In this document: piece by piece, positions 9,565 through 18,351 of the stretch
How the letters are laid out: every line of letters begins with the position of its first letter
Numbering within the stretch: the stretch's first letter is position 1
Assembly: GCA_024235735.1 (NCBI GenBank)
Contig: JACKLU010000004.1
Span: 62,001 to 126,000 of the forward strand
Length of the DNA stretch: 64,000 bases
Direction: 5' to 3'
Source: Burkholderiales bacterium
GTDB taxonomy: Bacteria > Pseudomonadota > Gammaproteobacteria > Burkholderiales > Nitrosomonadaceae
Program-made: the position numbers and the translations under genes
The notes under the pieces: model-generated
What the model saw: the letters and a program-made list of their open reading frames with translations, nothing else
Database searches by the model: none
What the model was told of the DNA's origin: nothing

Positions 9565-10950
9565 TTATTGCATTCGATCGAGATGCAATCCGAGCCGCTC
9601 CATGCGATATCGCATTGAACGTACTGTGATGCCTAAAATTTTTGCGGCGGCGGTCCGGTTATAGCGGGTCTGTTCCAGTGCATTCATGATGGAATCTCTT
9701 TCCAACCGGTCCAGGTAATCCTGCAAGGGTAGATTCCGGTCTGTGCCGATGCTACCTGTTGTCGTGCTTTTTGAGTCCTCCCGAATTCTGAGTTGTAATT
9801 CGTTTTTGCCAATAACGGTATCGCTGCACAGCGCAAGTGTGCGTTCCAGAATATTTTCCAGTTCGCGTACGTTGCCCGGAAAACCATAGTTAGACAGCAC
9901 TGTGCGCGCTTCTTTGTCCAGGCGGCAGAGCGGTCTTGCTGTATCACGGCAGATTCTTTCCAGAATATTACCGGCGATCAGCGGAATGTCCTCGCGCATG
10001 TTTCGAAGCGGCGGCATGTCGAGTTCGATCACGTTAAGCCGGTAATAGAGATCCTGGCGGAACAGGCCACTCTCAACGCATTCGCCGAGTTTTTTGTGCG
10101 TCGCGCTGATAATGCGTACGTCGATGCTTTTTTCCTGCGCTTCACCCAGCTTGCGGACCTGTTTTTCCTGGATAACCCTGAGCAGTTTGACCTGCATCGC
10201 CAGCGGCAGATCGGCGACTTCGTCAAGAAATAATGTACCGCCGTTGGCTGCCAGAAAAAAACCGTCGTGATCTTTGTCCGCACCGGTAAATGCGCCTTTC
10301 TTATAACCAAAAAACTCGCTTTCCATGAGATTCTCCGGAATCGCGCCACAGTTGACGGGGATAAACGGCTGATTGTGACGCGCGCTGCGTTCATGAATCA
10401 TGCGGGCGGCGAGTTCCTTGCCGCTGCCGGATTCGCCACTGATATAAACGGCGGCCTGACTGCGGGACAGTTTTTCTATCGTGGCGCGCAACTGGTGCAT
10501 TGGTTGAGATTCACCCAGTAAGACGCGCTGATTGTCCGGGGTTTTTGTGCCTATATCCTGATTCCGCATGGGCGGCAGGCTTAACGCGGATTTGACCAGC
10601 GCCCGTAGCTGTTTGAGCGACACAGGTTTGGCCAGATAATCGAAAGCACCTGCCTTCAGCGCAGCCACTGCATTTTCAGTCGTGCCAAAAGCGGTAATGA
10701 CAGCTACGGGCAGGGCGGAGCAATGCTGCGTGATATATTGCAGCAGATCCAGCCCGCTGCCATCCTCTAATCGCATGTCGGTGAGGCATAGCTGATAGGC
10801 ATGCGATTGCAGCAATGCCTTGGCGTTCGCAATGTTTAACGCGCTGGTCACGTGCATGCCCATGCGCGCCAGCGTCAATTCAAGTAACTCGATGATGTCC
10901 GGCTCATCGTCCACGATAAGCACATGGGGTATTGAATCGGGATTAATCAT
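9565..10950 (-). CDS. pilR: Sigma-54-dependent response regulator PilR
   Basis: NtrC-family activator that, with PilS, drives sigma-54 transcription of type IV pilin genes. The receiver domain (about 8-120) has acidic pocket VDDEPD and phospho-acceptor Asp58 in LTDMRL. The AAA+ domain has Walker A GESGSGKE, the sigma-54 contact loop GAFTGA and Walker B GGTLFLDEVADLP. The C-terminal Fis-type helix-turn-helix reads NRTAAAKILGITVRSMRYRM. It follows pilS by 27 bases. PilR is preferred over NtrC because the partner is a polytopic kinase preceded by a PP0621-type gene. No pilin gene is in the window. Confidence 0.88.
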   Translation of the reverse strand: MINPDSIPHVLIVDDEPDIIELLELTLARMGMHVTSALNIANAKALLQSHAYQLCLTDMRLEDGSGLDLLQYITQHCSALPVAVITAFGTTENAVAALKAGAFDYLAKPVSLKQLRALVKSALSLPPMRNQDIGTKTPDNQRVLLGESQPMHQLRATIEKLSRSQAAVYISGESGSGKELAARMIHERSARHNQPFIPVNCGAIPENLMESEFFGYKKGAFTGADKDHDGFFLAANGGTLFLDEVADLPLAMQVKLLRVIQEKQVRKLGEAQEKSIDVRIISATHKKLGECVESGLFRQDLYYRLNVIELDMPPLRNMREDIPLIAGNILERICRDTARPLCRLDKEARTVLSNYGFPGNVRELENILERTLALCSDTVIGKNELQLRIREDSKSTTTGSIGTDRNLPLQDYLDRLERDSIMNALEQTRYNRTAAAKILGITVRSMRYRMERLGLHLDRMQ

Positions 10951-10977
10951 GGGATTATCGGTTCTTGTCCGGCTTGC

Positions 10978-12651
10978 TCAGACCGGCTGACTGTTGGTCC
11001 GACAAGTTATTCTGAATTGAGCGCCGGCGGCAGTGTGGATATATTCCAGCACTGCATGGTTTGCCTCGCAGAGTTCGCGCGCGATGTACAGTCCAAGACC
11101 CGTGCCGTGCTGCGCTGTAGTGAAAAAAGGCTCGAAAAGTTGTTTTTGCTGCTGCTCCGCTATACCCGCACCATCGTCACAGATATCCAGATATAACTGG
11201 TCTCCGCTATGCGCGCGCGTGACCTGGATGACGATACTGCCTTTGCGTTTCAGGCAATGCCGCCACGCATTGCGGCATAAATTCCACAGTATCTGGTGAA
11301 GATGATTCCGGTCGAAACAGATGAAACTGTCATCGATAAAACGCAATGAAAATACATCCCTGTCAATTTTTTCAGTCAGGCAGAGATCGCCGATAAATCC
11401 CCGCAGGAATGCGGTCAGATCAAAATAATCGATCCTGGCGGTGTCGCGCCGGTTCAGCTGCAATACGTCCTGTACAATTTTATTGAGCCGCTGGGTATTG
11501 TCGGTGATGATGCGTGTCAAGCGGCTGCTGGTGCCGTCATTAAACTGTTCTTCGTGCAGCAGTTCGGCGGCGTGACTGATTGACGCTAATGGATTGCGGA
11601 TCTCATGGGCGATATTGGCGGTCAATCGCCCGAGTGCGGCCAGTTTCAACTGCTGTACCTGGGCCTGGATGTGGCTGAGATCTTCCAGGTAAATAATGGC
11701 GTTGGCAGTGCGGCTGCCGGGAATCGCTACCAGACGGACGCGAACCGGATGACCGTGAATACATAGGTTTTGCGGTTTGACGTCAACGCTGAAGTGATTG
11801 TGCTGCTCCGGCAATAGCGCCGCCAGCTCCGGCGCATGCTCGGCGAGTCTGGCGGGATGGAAGTAGTCGGGCTGTGCGTCAAGCTGGATCAGCTTGCCAG
11901 CGTGATCATTGCATTGGCGGATATTGCCGTTTTTATCAACGACCAGAATGCCTTCCTTGAGATCCTTGATAATCAGCTGATTGATCTGTGCCATGCTGGC
12001 CAGATCAATACTGCGCTCACGGACCAGTTTTTCACTGGCGAGCACGCGCGCCGCCAGTTGTTGCGCCAGCCAGGCGACCGCGAAATAACCCAGGCTCAGC
12101 AGCGCAGCATGCGTGAACTGCGCGGCATGGATGGTTCCGAAAGCGAGCAGCGAATAGACTTCCTGCAACAGAATGCCGATGGATGCGATGGCGGCGTAAA
12201 ATAGCGTCAGTCGGCCTTGACTGATAAGACCCGCGCCTGCCAGCGATATCATCAGCAATATGCCCAATCCGCTGGCCAGTCCCCCACAGGCGTGAATCAT
12301 GACACAAATCAGAATGACATCAATGCAGACCTGCTGTGTAAGCTGTGCGTTAAAGCCGGGTTTGCGCCGCTTGATCAGCACCAGAAAAAAAATACTGATG
12401 ACCAGATGCCATCCCGCGGCATGAAAAAACAGTGCTTTGTTATAAGAACCCAGATTCGTAAGCGACAGTGACCACGCCAGAATAACGAGCCCGCTGGTAA
12501 TGGTGATGCGGGTAATGTTGAATAATAGCAGTGAATGCCAGAACGACTCCGGAAGGTCGGAGTGTCCGGCATCAGCGTATGCCTGACGATTGAATCCAAT
12601 GAATTGGTCTGCTGGATGAGAACTAAATGTTTCCGCGGCGTTTGTGATCAC
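10978..12651 (-). CDS. pilS: Membrane sensor histidine kinase PilS
   Basis: Sensor kinase partner of PilR. The N-terminal part (about 40-215) contains about six hydrophobic helices, as in PilS, which senses pilin in the inner membrane. It is followed by a PAS-like segment (about 225-325). The HisKA domain has the phospho-acceptor His349 in NIAHEIRNPLASISHAAELL. The HATPase domain shows the N box NLCRNAWRH, DDGAGI and GTGLGLYIARELCEANH. The start is GTG, 7 bases after the PP0621-type gene, implying an operon PP0621-pilS-pilR. Confidence 0.88.
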   Translation of the reverse strand: MITNAAETFSSHPADQFIGFNRQAYADAGHSDLPESFWHSLLLFNITRITITSGLVILAWSLSLTNLGSYNKALFFHAAGWHLVISIFFLVLIKRRKPGFNAQLTQQVCIDVILICVMIHACGGLASGLGILLMISLAGAGLISQGRLTLFYAAIASIGILLQEVYSLLAFGTIHAAQFTHAALLSLGYFAVAWLAQQLAARVLASEKLVRERSIDLASMAQINQLIIKDLKEGILVVDKNGNIRQCNDHAGKLIQLDAQPDYFHPARLAEHAPELAALLPEQHNHFSVDVKPQNLCIHGHPVRVRLVAIPGSRTANAIIYLEDLSHIQAQVQQLKLAALGRLTANIAHEIRNPLASISHAAELLHEEQFNDGTSSRLTRIITDNTQRLNKIVQDVLQLNRRDTARIDYFDLTAFLRGFIGDLCLTEKIDRDVFSLRFIDDSFICFDRNHLHQILWNLCRNAWRHCLKRKGSIVIQVTRAHSGDQLYLDICDDGAGIAEQQQKQLFEPFFTTAQHGTGLGLYIARELCEANHAVLEYIHTAAGAQFRITCRTNSQPV

Positions 12652-12658
12652 AATACGT

Positions 12659-12928
12659 TTAGGTTGATGTATCCGAATCCTGATGTTCTAGGCGATGCGC
12701 GTTGCAACAGAAAAAATCGCCCTGACTGGTGACGCTTTCGCTTCTGGGCAGATGGACGCCACAATGCACGCAGCGCACCATTTCTTCGAGTGCCTTGGGT
12801 GATGTATTACTTTCTGTGCTTTCATCTGTTTCTTCATGGGTGTTTCCGGTTTCTTCCGATGAACGGGCTTTGATCAGCCAATAAACCAGTGCGGCTATGA
12901 TGAGAAAAAAAACTAACTTGCCCAGCAT
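12659..12928 (-). CDS. PP0621-family small membrane protein
   Basis: An 89-residue protein with one N-terminal transmembrane helix (about 3-19), a Ser/Thr/Glu-rich linker and a C-terminal cysteine motif. The motif reads CVHCGVHLPRSES, then FFCCNAHRLEH, and looks like a small zinc-ribbon. This matches the PP0621 family, which in betaproteobacteria usually sits immediately before pilS. The function is unknown. AAGGAG lies just upstream of the ATG. First gene of the pilS-pilR operon. Confidence 0.85.
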   Translation of the reverse strand: MLGKLVFFLIIAALVYWLIKARSSEETGNTHEETDESTESNTSPKALEEMVRCVHCGVHLPRSESVTSQGDFFCCNAHRLEHQDSDTST

Positions 12929-13259
12929 GATGCTTCTCCTTTAAGACAATACGTGATTGCGATGACAACAAAACCGCTTGCGGTGGTTTTATGTTTGTGG
13001 TGTTTCATGCGCAGATTGTACTTGTCAAAGGAATGCTGACAAGCATAATCGTAAAACCAGGTTTTTTATCGCCGGATTAATCGGGAAAATTCCCTGTTAA
13101 TAGAAAACCTGCCGCTGTGTTTCCGGAAATCGGTGAATACTGAAGCATGAGTGGTTGGCCCTGCGGTCATCACAATTTTTTGAGCTGGACAGTGATACAT
13201 TTTCGTTTGTTCAAATTCCTGCAACAGCAGATCCCGGTAATGATCATGTGGATACCATC
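12929..13259. other. Intergenic region between divergent pilS operon and TDT transporter
   Basis: About 330 bases separating two divergent genes; it must hold both promoters. An open frame continuous with the downstream transporter starts at a TTG (13155), but its first 35 codons do not look like family sequence. A second frame starts at an ATG at 13147 and stops exactly where the transporter ATG lies. I see no convincing coding sequence, RNA or repeat here. Confidence 0.4.
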
Positions 13260-14348
13260 ATGATGTGGCGCAGTGTAATAAGCAACCGTATAAAACATTT
13301 TCACCCCGTCTATTTTTCCCTGGTGATGGCTACCGGCATTGTATCGATCGCGTTTGAAGCGATGGGTTTTTCTGCAATCGCCAGGGCGCTGTTTACCCTG
13401 AATCTGGTTTTTTATCCGCTACTGTGTGCATTTTTGCTAGCGCGCATTTTGTTTTTTCTGCCGGATTTAATCGCGGATCTCAAGGTTTTCAGGCGCGCGC
13501 TGCTTTTTCTGACGTTCGTGGTCGGCACCAACACCCTTGGGATGCAGCTTGTTCTTTTCCATCAGGCTGTGTCTCTGGCTATCTGTCTATGGTTTGTCGC
13601 GATGACTGGCTGGTTTGTCTGCGGCTATTTCATTGTGTCCGGTTTCGTCGCCATGCGGGAGAAGTCGTTGCGTGAAACAATCAGCGGCCCGACACTGCTG
13701 ATCGTGGTCAGCACCGTTTCAATCTCGTTGCTGGGCGTCAATCTCCTGGGTGCGTTGGGCATAACCGATGGTTTTGCTTATCTCATAGCCGGGGGCTTCT
13801 GGTTGCTGGGTTTTGCCGCATATGTGCCGATCATAACCTTGCTGATCTGCCGCCTGTTTTTCAGACGATTTGAATGGATGGACTGGGATGCGCCTTACTG
13901 GATCAGCATGGGGGCGGCTGCCATTCTTACGCTGGCAGGTTCGGAGCTTGTTATGCGCATGCATTTTCCGCCGGGATGGGCAGGTTTGCGGGAGATTGTT
14001 TTGTGGATGACTGTATTGGTATGGATGATAGGAACACTGTGGATTCCTTATCTGTTGTTCATGGATACGCGAAAATTGACGCGTACAGGCATATCAGTCC
14101 CAATACCGCTTTGGATAACAATCTGCCCGTGGCTGAAACTGGCATTCGGCACGGACTATCCTGTCTACGATCCGGCTGCGTGGAGCCGGGTTTTTCCGAT
14201 GGGCATGTATACCGCCGGTCTGCTGGCGTTGACGAACGCGTCAGGCTACGAGTTTCTGGCGCAGATTGCCCAGTATTGGGGATGGTTTGCTTTGCTCGTC
14301 TGGCTGTTGACGGTGATTGGCATGCTGCGTTCCGTGATTGCCCAATAA
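13260..14348 (+). CDS. TehA/Mae1-type (TDT family) anion or dicarboxylate transporter
   Basis: A polytopic inner-membrane protein with about ten hydrophobic helices. It opens with HFHPVYFSLVMATGIVSIAFEAMG, the characteristic first helix of the tellurite-resistance/dicarboxylate transporter (TDT) family (TehA, Mae1, SLAC1 relatives). The conserved HFHPPGW-like element is seen here as MHFPPGWAGLREI in a late loop. The substrate cannot be read from the sequence: malate, sulfite and monovalent anions are all transported in this family. Start chosen at the first of two consecutive ATGs (362 residues) because the homology begins there; a TTG at 13155 is possible but unlikely. Confidence 0.8.
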   Translation: MMWRSVISNRIKHFHPVYFSLVMATGIVSIAFEAMGFSAIARALFTLNLVFYPLLCAFLLARILFFLPDLIADLKVFRRALLFLTFVVGTNTLGMQLVLFHQAVSLAICLWFVAMTGWFVCGYFIVSGFVAMREKSLRETISGPTLLIVVSTVSISLLGVNLLGALGITDGFAYLIAGGFWLLGFAAYVPIITLLICRLFFRRFEWMDWDAPYWISMGAAAILTLAGSELVMRMHFPPGWAGLREIVLWMTVLVWMIGTLWIPYLLFMDTRKLTRTGISVPIPLWITICPWLKLAFGTDYPVYDPAAWSRVFPMGMYTAGLLALTNASGYEFLAQIAQYWGWFALLVWLLTVIGMLRSVIAQ

Positions 14349-14487
14349 CGCAAGTGCATGTTGATATTTTTTGAAGCATTTGCTATGTCTGCTTCGAAAC
14401 GGAATTCCGCAACATCACAAGCACTTTATTTTTGCCGCTAATAAAATTTAGAATGAATTGTCGATCAATCATTTATCACAAAAACTT

Positions 14488-14871
14488 ATGTTTAACGCCT
14501 TGCTAGCCATCAGTGCGGGTGCTTCGCTGGGTGCGGTGCTGAGATGGCTGCTGGGCATGTCGCTCAACGCAATGTTTCCGGCCATTCCGCCGGGCACATT
14601 GGCGGCGAATCTCATTGGCGGTTACCTGGTCGGTGTCATGCTTGCCGTGTTTGCCCACCACCCCGGTTTTTCGCCCGAGTGGCGTCTGTTTATCGTGACC
14701 GGTTTTCTCGGCGGATTGACGACGTTTTCCACTTTTTCCGCCGAGGTCACGGTGTTGATCCAGGAGGGCAGGATGCTTTGGGCTTTCGGCGCAATCAGCG
14801 CGCATGTGCTGGGTTCGCTGGCGATGACGATGCTGGGGCTGGCGACCGTTTCTGTTTTTAAGACCGTTTGA
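14488..14871 (+). CDS. crcB: Fluoride channel CrcB (Fluc)
   Basis: Small four-helix membrane protein that works as a dual-topology dimer and exports fluoride. The motifs GASLGAVLRWLLG (helix 1), GTLAANLIGGYLVGV (helix 2, with the channel Asn) and GFLGGLTTFSTFSAE (helix 3 break, the Phe box and Na+ site) are intact. ATG at 14488 gives 127 residues, the normal length; a TTG 30 bases upstream is less likely. I looked for a fluoride riboswitch in the upstream 140 bases and did not find one. First gene of a five-gene operon ending at 17694. Confidence 0.93.
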   Translation: MFNALLAISAGASLGAVLRWLLGMSLNAMFPAIPPGTLAANLIGGYLVGVMLAVFAHHPGFSPEWRLFIVTGFLGGLTTFSTFSAEVTVLIQEGRMLWAFGAISAHVLGSLAMTMLGLATVSVFKTV

Positions 14872-14885
14872 TACAGGGAAAAACC

Positions 14886-15203
14886 ATGCAGGGTTTCCAA
14901 TTGACTTTCTATACGCAGCAGGATCGCAAACACCGTCATACGCCACTCGGCGAATGGCTGGTGCATGCGGCGATACAATTGGGCATCAGCGGTGCAACAT
15001 TGACTGTCGCCGCTGAGGGTTTCGGGCGTGGCCGCAAGCTGCATTTTGCGCATTTCTTCGACTTGACCGATCAGCCCGTCCAGGTGACGATGGCTGTTAG
15101 CGAACAGCAGGCTGAACGTCTATTCGAACTCCTGAAGGTAGAGGGGGTGAAGGTGTTTTACGTCAAAATGCCGATCGAGTTCGGCGTGACCGGAGCATCC
15201 TGA
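14886..15203 (+). CDS. DUF190 protein (CrcB partner)
   Basis: A 105-residue protein of the DUF190 family, a ferredoxin-like alpha/beta fold related to PII-type signalling proteins and often encoded next to crcB. Typical elements are FYTQQDRKHRHTPLGEWLVHAA, SGATLTVAAEGFGR and LFELLKVEGVKVFYVKMPIEFG. The ATG has AGGGA just upstream. It follows crcB by 14 bases and its stop overlaps the next start (TGATG). A regulatory role on the channel is a reasonable guess but is not shown by the sequence. Confidence 0.88.
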   Translation: MQGFQLTFYTQQDRKHRHTPLGEWLVHAAIQLGISGATLTVAAEGFGRGRKLHFAHFFDLTDQPVQVTMAVSEQQAERLFELLKVEGVKVFYVKMPIEFGVTGAS

Positions 15204-16441
15204 TGCCGGAGAACGATAGTCAGGCGTCTGATGCAAAAGGCTGGTTTAACCGAACAGTCGCGGGTGCGGGCATTACCAGCGCGCTGGGTGATTTCTGCTA
15301 CGAGACGACCACAGTAATTTTACCGGGTTTTCTCGCGGTTCTCGGCATTCCGGCGGCGATTCTGGGCTTTATCGAAGGTATCGCCGATGCGATCGCGAGT
15401 TTTACCAAAATGGTCTCGGGTTACATCGCCGACAAGCTCGGGCACCGCAAACTGATGGTGTTGATCGGTTACGGATTGACGCCGCTTGGCCAGATATTGA
15501 TTGCATTATCCTCAGGGTGGCTACTCATCCTGCTCGGACGCATGGTGTCGTGGTTCGGCAAGGGCTTGCGCGGCCCGTTGCGCGACGCCATCGTGATTCA
15601 GGCGGTCAGTCCGGCTACGCGCGGACGCGCATTCGGGTTTCATCGTGCAGCGGACACGGTGGGGGCAGTACTCGGCCCTCTCCTGGGTGTAGCGTTGTTG
15701 GGACTGACGCAAGGCTGGCACTGGGAAGATGCCGCCGGGCCGTTCCGCTTCGTATTGTGGCTGTCGGTTATTCCTGGCGTGCTGGCGGTGCTGGCTTTTC
15801 TCCTGCTGGTGCAAGACCCGCAACATTCACCGAATCCGGCATTGAAGTTTTTCAGCACGCTGCGCGGATTACCGGTACGTTTCAAGCGCTATCTGGGCGC
15901 GGTGGGTGTGTTTGGCATCGGCGATTTTTCCCATGCGTTGCTGATCCTGGCGGCCACCACGCTGCTTGCTCCGTCGATGGGTGTGGTGCAGGCGGCGCAG
16001 ATGGCGGGACTGCTGTATGTATGGCGCAACATCGTGCAGGTTGCCGTTTCCTGGCCGGTGGGGTGGCTGGCCGATCGTGTCGGCCATTTGCCCGTTCTCG
16101 TCGCCGGCTATTTTCTGGGTGTCGCCACGGCGGCATCGGCTGCGCTGGCGTTTTGGTTCGCGGTCGATAGCATTATCGTGCTGGCCGGCATTTTCTTTTT
16201 CGCCGGGCTATACGTGGCCGTACAGGAGGCGTTGGAATCCACTGTAACCGCGGACATGGTGCAGGCGGAAATGATGACGATGGGCATCGGCGTGCTCGGC
16301 GCCGTCAATGGAGTGGCCAAGTTTGTGTCGAGCGCAACCGTCGGTCTGGTCTGGACGGTAGTTTCTCCGGAAGTTGCCTTTACCTTGGCGGCTGGATTCA
16401 TGCTGGCCGGTACACTCGCGATTCTGCGGGTGCGTGGTTGA
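15203..16441 (+). CDS. Major facilitator superfamily exporter
   Basis: A 412-residue protein with about twelve hydrophobic helices and the MFS loop 2-3 motif seen as GYIADKLGHRKLM. Signature stretches are ALGDFCYETTTVILPGFLAVLG in helix 1 and GRMVSWFGKGLRGPLRDAIV, the latter typical of a subgroup of drug or metalloid exporters. Its start overlaps the DUF190 stop and its stop overlaps the next start, so it is translationally coupled on both sides. The substrate is unknown; the company of an arsenite-type permease and crcB suggests export of a small toxic anion or metalloid. Confidence 0.8.
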   Translation: MPENDSQASDAKGWFNRTVAGAGITSALGDFCYETTTVILPGFLAVLGIPAAILGFIEGIADAIASFTKMVSGYIADKLGHRKLMVLIGYGLTPLGQILIALSSGWLLILLGRMVSWFGKGLRGPLRDAIVIQAVSPATRGRAFGFHRAADTVGAVLGPLLGVALLGLTQGWHWEDAAGPFRFVLWLSVIPGVLAVLAFLLLVQDPQHSPNPALKFFSTLRGLPVRFKRYLGAVGVFGIGDFSHALLILAATTLLAPSMGVVQAAQMAGLLYVWRNIVQVAVSWPVGWLADRVGHLPVLVAGYFLGVATAASAALAFWFAVDSIIVLAGIFFFAGLYVAVQEALESTVTADMVQAEMMTMGIGVLGAVNGVAKFVSSATVGLVWTVVSPEVAFTLAAGFMLAGTLAILRVRG

Positions 16442-17433
16442 TGGATCGTCTGACGCTCGAACGGCGGCAGGTCTGGGTTTATCTCGTCGCTATCCTATGC
16501 GGATTGGTGTCGGGTGGCGTCTGGCCCGGCATAGCGTCGTATCTGGAAAACTTGTTGTGGCCGGTACTGGCTGTGCTGCTTTATGCCACCTTCGTGCAGG
16601 TGCCGCTGCTGCACATTCGCGATGCCTTCCGTGACCGGCGTTTCGTGCTGGCCGCGATGATCGGCAACTTTGTGCTGATTCCCTTGGCGGTCTGGTTGAT
16701 GCTGCAATGGCTGCCCGATGATCCGGTTTTGCATCTCGGCGTGCTGTTGGTGCTGCTGGTGCCCTGCACCGACTGGTTTATCACTTTCGCGCAGCTCGGG
16801 CACGGCAACGCGGCGCGGGCGGTTGCCGTCACGCCGCTGAATCTGATGGCGCAGTTGCTGTTGTTGCCGGTTTATCTGTGGCTGATGCTGCCCGCTGCGG
16901 ATTTCAGCGCCGCGTTGCGGGCCGAAGACATGCTGCCTGCCGTGCTTCTTCTGATTGGCATACCGCTGCTGGCTTCGGTATTCACGGAATACTGGATCGA
17001 GGCCAAAGCCGCACGAACAGTCTGGCGCGATCGCATGAGCTGGTGGCCCGTGCCTTTACTCGCGGTAGTGGTGTTTCTGATCGCCGGGGCGCAAGTTGGC
17101 GCGGTGTGTAACGCCGGGCCGGTGTTGCTGACGGTGCTGCCTGTTTTTGCAGGCTTTTTGCTGGCGGCAGCACTGATTGCGCGCCTGCTGACCCGGGTGC
17201 TGCGGTTGCCGATGGATTCCGGGCGCACATTGGCTTTCAGTCTCGGTACACGCAATTCCTTTGTCGTACTGCCGTTCGCGTTGGCGCTACCGGACGGCTG
17301 GGAGATGGCCGCAGTGATCATCGTATTCCAGTCGCTCGTTGAGCTGTTCGGCATGGTGTTTTACCTCTGGTGGCTGCCGGATCGCTTGTTCAAGGCAACA
17401 TTCGTCGCTGCTACTGAATCTGAAAATGTATAG
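16441..17433 (+). CDS. ACR3-like / bile acid:sodium symporter superfamily permease
   Basis: About ten transmembrane helices over 330 residues, of the superfamily that includes Acr3 arsenite exporters and SBF carriers. The helix-4 element LVPCTDWFITFAQLGHGNAARA places Cys109 where Acr3 proteins carry their essential cysteine (APCTAM-type motif). LGTRNSFVVLPFALALPDGW near the end resembles the conserved helix-9 region. ATG at 16441 overlaps the stop of the MFS gene. Arsenite or a related metalloid is the likely substrate, but this is a divergent member and other anions are possible. arsA-arsD lie 5 kb away on the other strand. Confidence 0.78.
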   Translation: MDRLTLERRQVWVYLVAILCGLVSGGVWPGIASYLENLLWPVLAVLLYATFVQVPLLHIRDAFRDRRFVLAAMIGNFVLIPLAVWLMLQWLPDDPVLHLGVLLVLLVPCTDWFITFAQLGHGNAARAVAVTPLNLMAQLLLLPVYLWLMLPAADFSAALRAEDMLPAVLLLIGIPLLASVFTEYWIEAKAARTVWRDRMSWWPVPLLAVVVFLIAGAQVGAVCNAGPVLLTVLPVFAGFLLAAALIARLLTRVLRLPMDSGRTLAFSLGTRNSFVVLPFALALPDGWEMAAVIIVFQSLVELFGMVFYLWWLPDRLFKATFVAATESENV

Positions 17434-17448
17434 TTTGAAAGGAATTTT

Positions 17449-17694
17449 ATGAACACTGTCATTTTTGAATCCACGCTGACCTGTCCGGTATGCGGCCATG
17501 CCGGAACGGAAACCATGCCCACGGACGCTTGCCAATGGTTCTACGAATGCGGGCAATGTCACACTATCCTTAAGCCGAAGCCTGGCGACTGTTGTGTCTA
17601 TTGTTCGTATGGCACGGTGCCGTGTCCGCCCATCCAGATGCGGGGTAAAAACAGCGGCGATGGTTGTTGCGACCAAGAGGCTGTCCGGGAATAG
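17449..17694 (+). CDS. GDCCVxC-domain cysteine-rich protein
   Basis: An 81-residue cytoplasmic protein with ten cysteines: TCPVCGH, ECGQC, the diagnostic GDCCVYCSYG, VPCPP and CC near the C-terminus. The GDCCVxC family is uncharacterised but recurs beside mercury, arsenic and other metal-resistance genes. The cysteine arrangement suggests binding of a soft metal or metalloid, perhaps as a chaperone for the upstream permeases. ATG with GAAAGGA upstream, 15 bases after the permease; last gene of the crcB operon. Confidence 0.85.
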   Translation: MNTVIFESTLTCPVCGHAGTETMPTDACQWFYECGQCHTILKPKPGDCCVYCSYGTVPCPPIQMRGKNSGDGCCDQEAVRE

Positions 17695-17807
17695 TGATCG
17701 TAGATGCTGAAAACCATCGCAGATAAATTTGGAATGCATTCTGTTGCCGTAAAATGCGCCAGACTGGTAAAGTCAAACCTCGGATCTTCACTATCAAGGA
17801 GTTTCAA

Positions 17808-18290
17808 GTGCGAAAAATTCAAATGATCATTGCTTGTTTGCTGATTTCCACGCCGGTAATCGCAGCCGATAAAGACAACCGACAGATACTCGCGCTTTCC
17901 GAAGCGCAACGCGGCCACGTGTTGGAGGAAATGCGAGTATTGTTGTCGGGTACGCGAAACATTCTGGCAGCGCTTTCCAATGACGACATGGCATCGGTTT
18001 CCAGGTACGCCCGTCTCCTGGGTACGGATATGGGGCATAAAGCCGAGGATCACCTCAAAGGCGTGTTACCCAGGGAGTTCATGCAGCTTGGCATGTCCTT
18101 GCACCGGGATTTCGATCAAATCGCCGCGGATGCAGAGTCCCGGAAAGATTCCAAGCTTACGCTGCGTCAACTGAGCGACGCGATGACCAAGTGTGTCGCA
18201 TGTCATGACGCCTATCAGATCCGCACATCGCCGGTATCCGAACAACCGGCGCAAGCTGAGGAACATCAGCACCGACACCATCATCATTGA
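17808..18290 (+). CDS. Small periplasmic c-type cytochrome with His-rich tail
   Basis: A 160-residue exported protein with one haem-binding motif, CVACH (residues 129-133), close to the C-terminus, in a helical protein reminiscent of cytochrome c'. Start is GTG at 17808 with AAGGAG seven bases upstream. It gives a clean signal peptide (MRKIQMIIACLLISTPVIAA), whereas the longer frame from 17754 has no good ribosome site. The C-terminus, EEHQHRHHHH, has seven histidines and could bind a metal ion. A decayed copy of the 3' part of this gene lies at 25485-25592. The function is unknown; no oxidase partner is adjacent. Confidence 0.78.
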   Translation: MRKIQMIIACLLISTPVIAADKDNRQILALSEAQRGHVLEEMRVLLSGTRNILAALSNDDMASVSRYARLLGTDMGHKAEDHLKGVLPREFMQLGMSLHRDFDQIAADAESRKDSKLTLRQLSDAMTKCVACHDAYQIRTSPVSEQPAQAEEHQHRHHHH

Positions 18291-18351
18291 GATCAAACAA
18301 AGTGAATATCGACCTCAAGATTTTCGTGTAATGCTGCTAGCACCCATTCTC

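Noticed and set aside
9565..9600. Direct repeat GGTGTAATAAAGGTGTTATT after pilR as a possible regulatory site
   Set aside because: Too short and too AT-rich to separate from chance, and located at the 3' end of the gene.
13147..13262. Small open frame from an ATG, ending at the transporter start
   Set aside because: No family-like sequence, no ribosome site, and it lies in the promoter region; chance open frame is the simplest explanation.
14349..14487. Possible fluoride riboswitch before crcB
   Set aside because: The conserved core elements of the crcB RNA motif are not recognisable in the leader.
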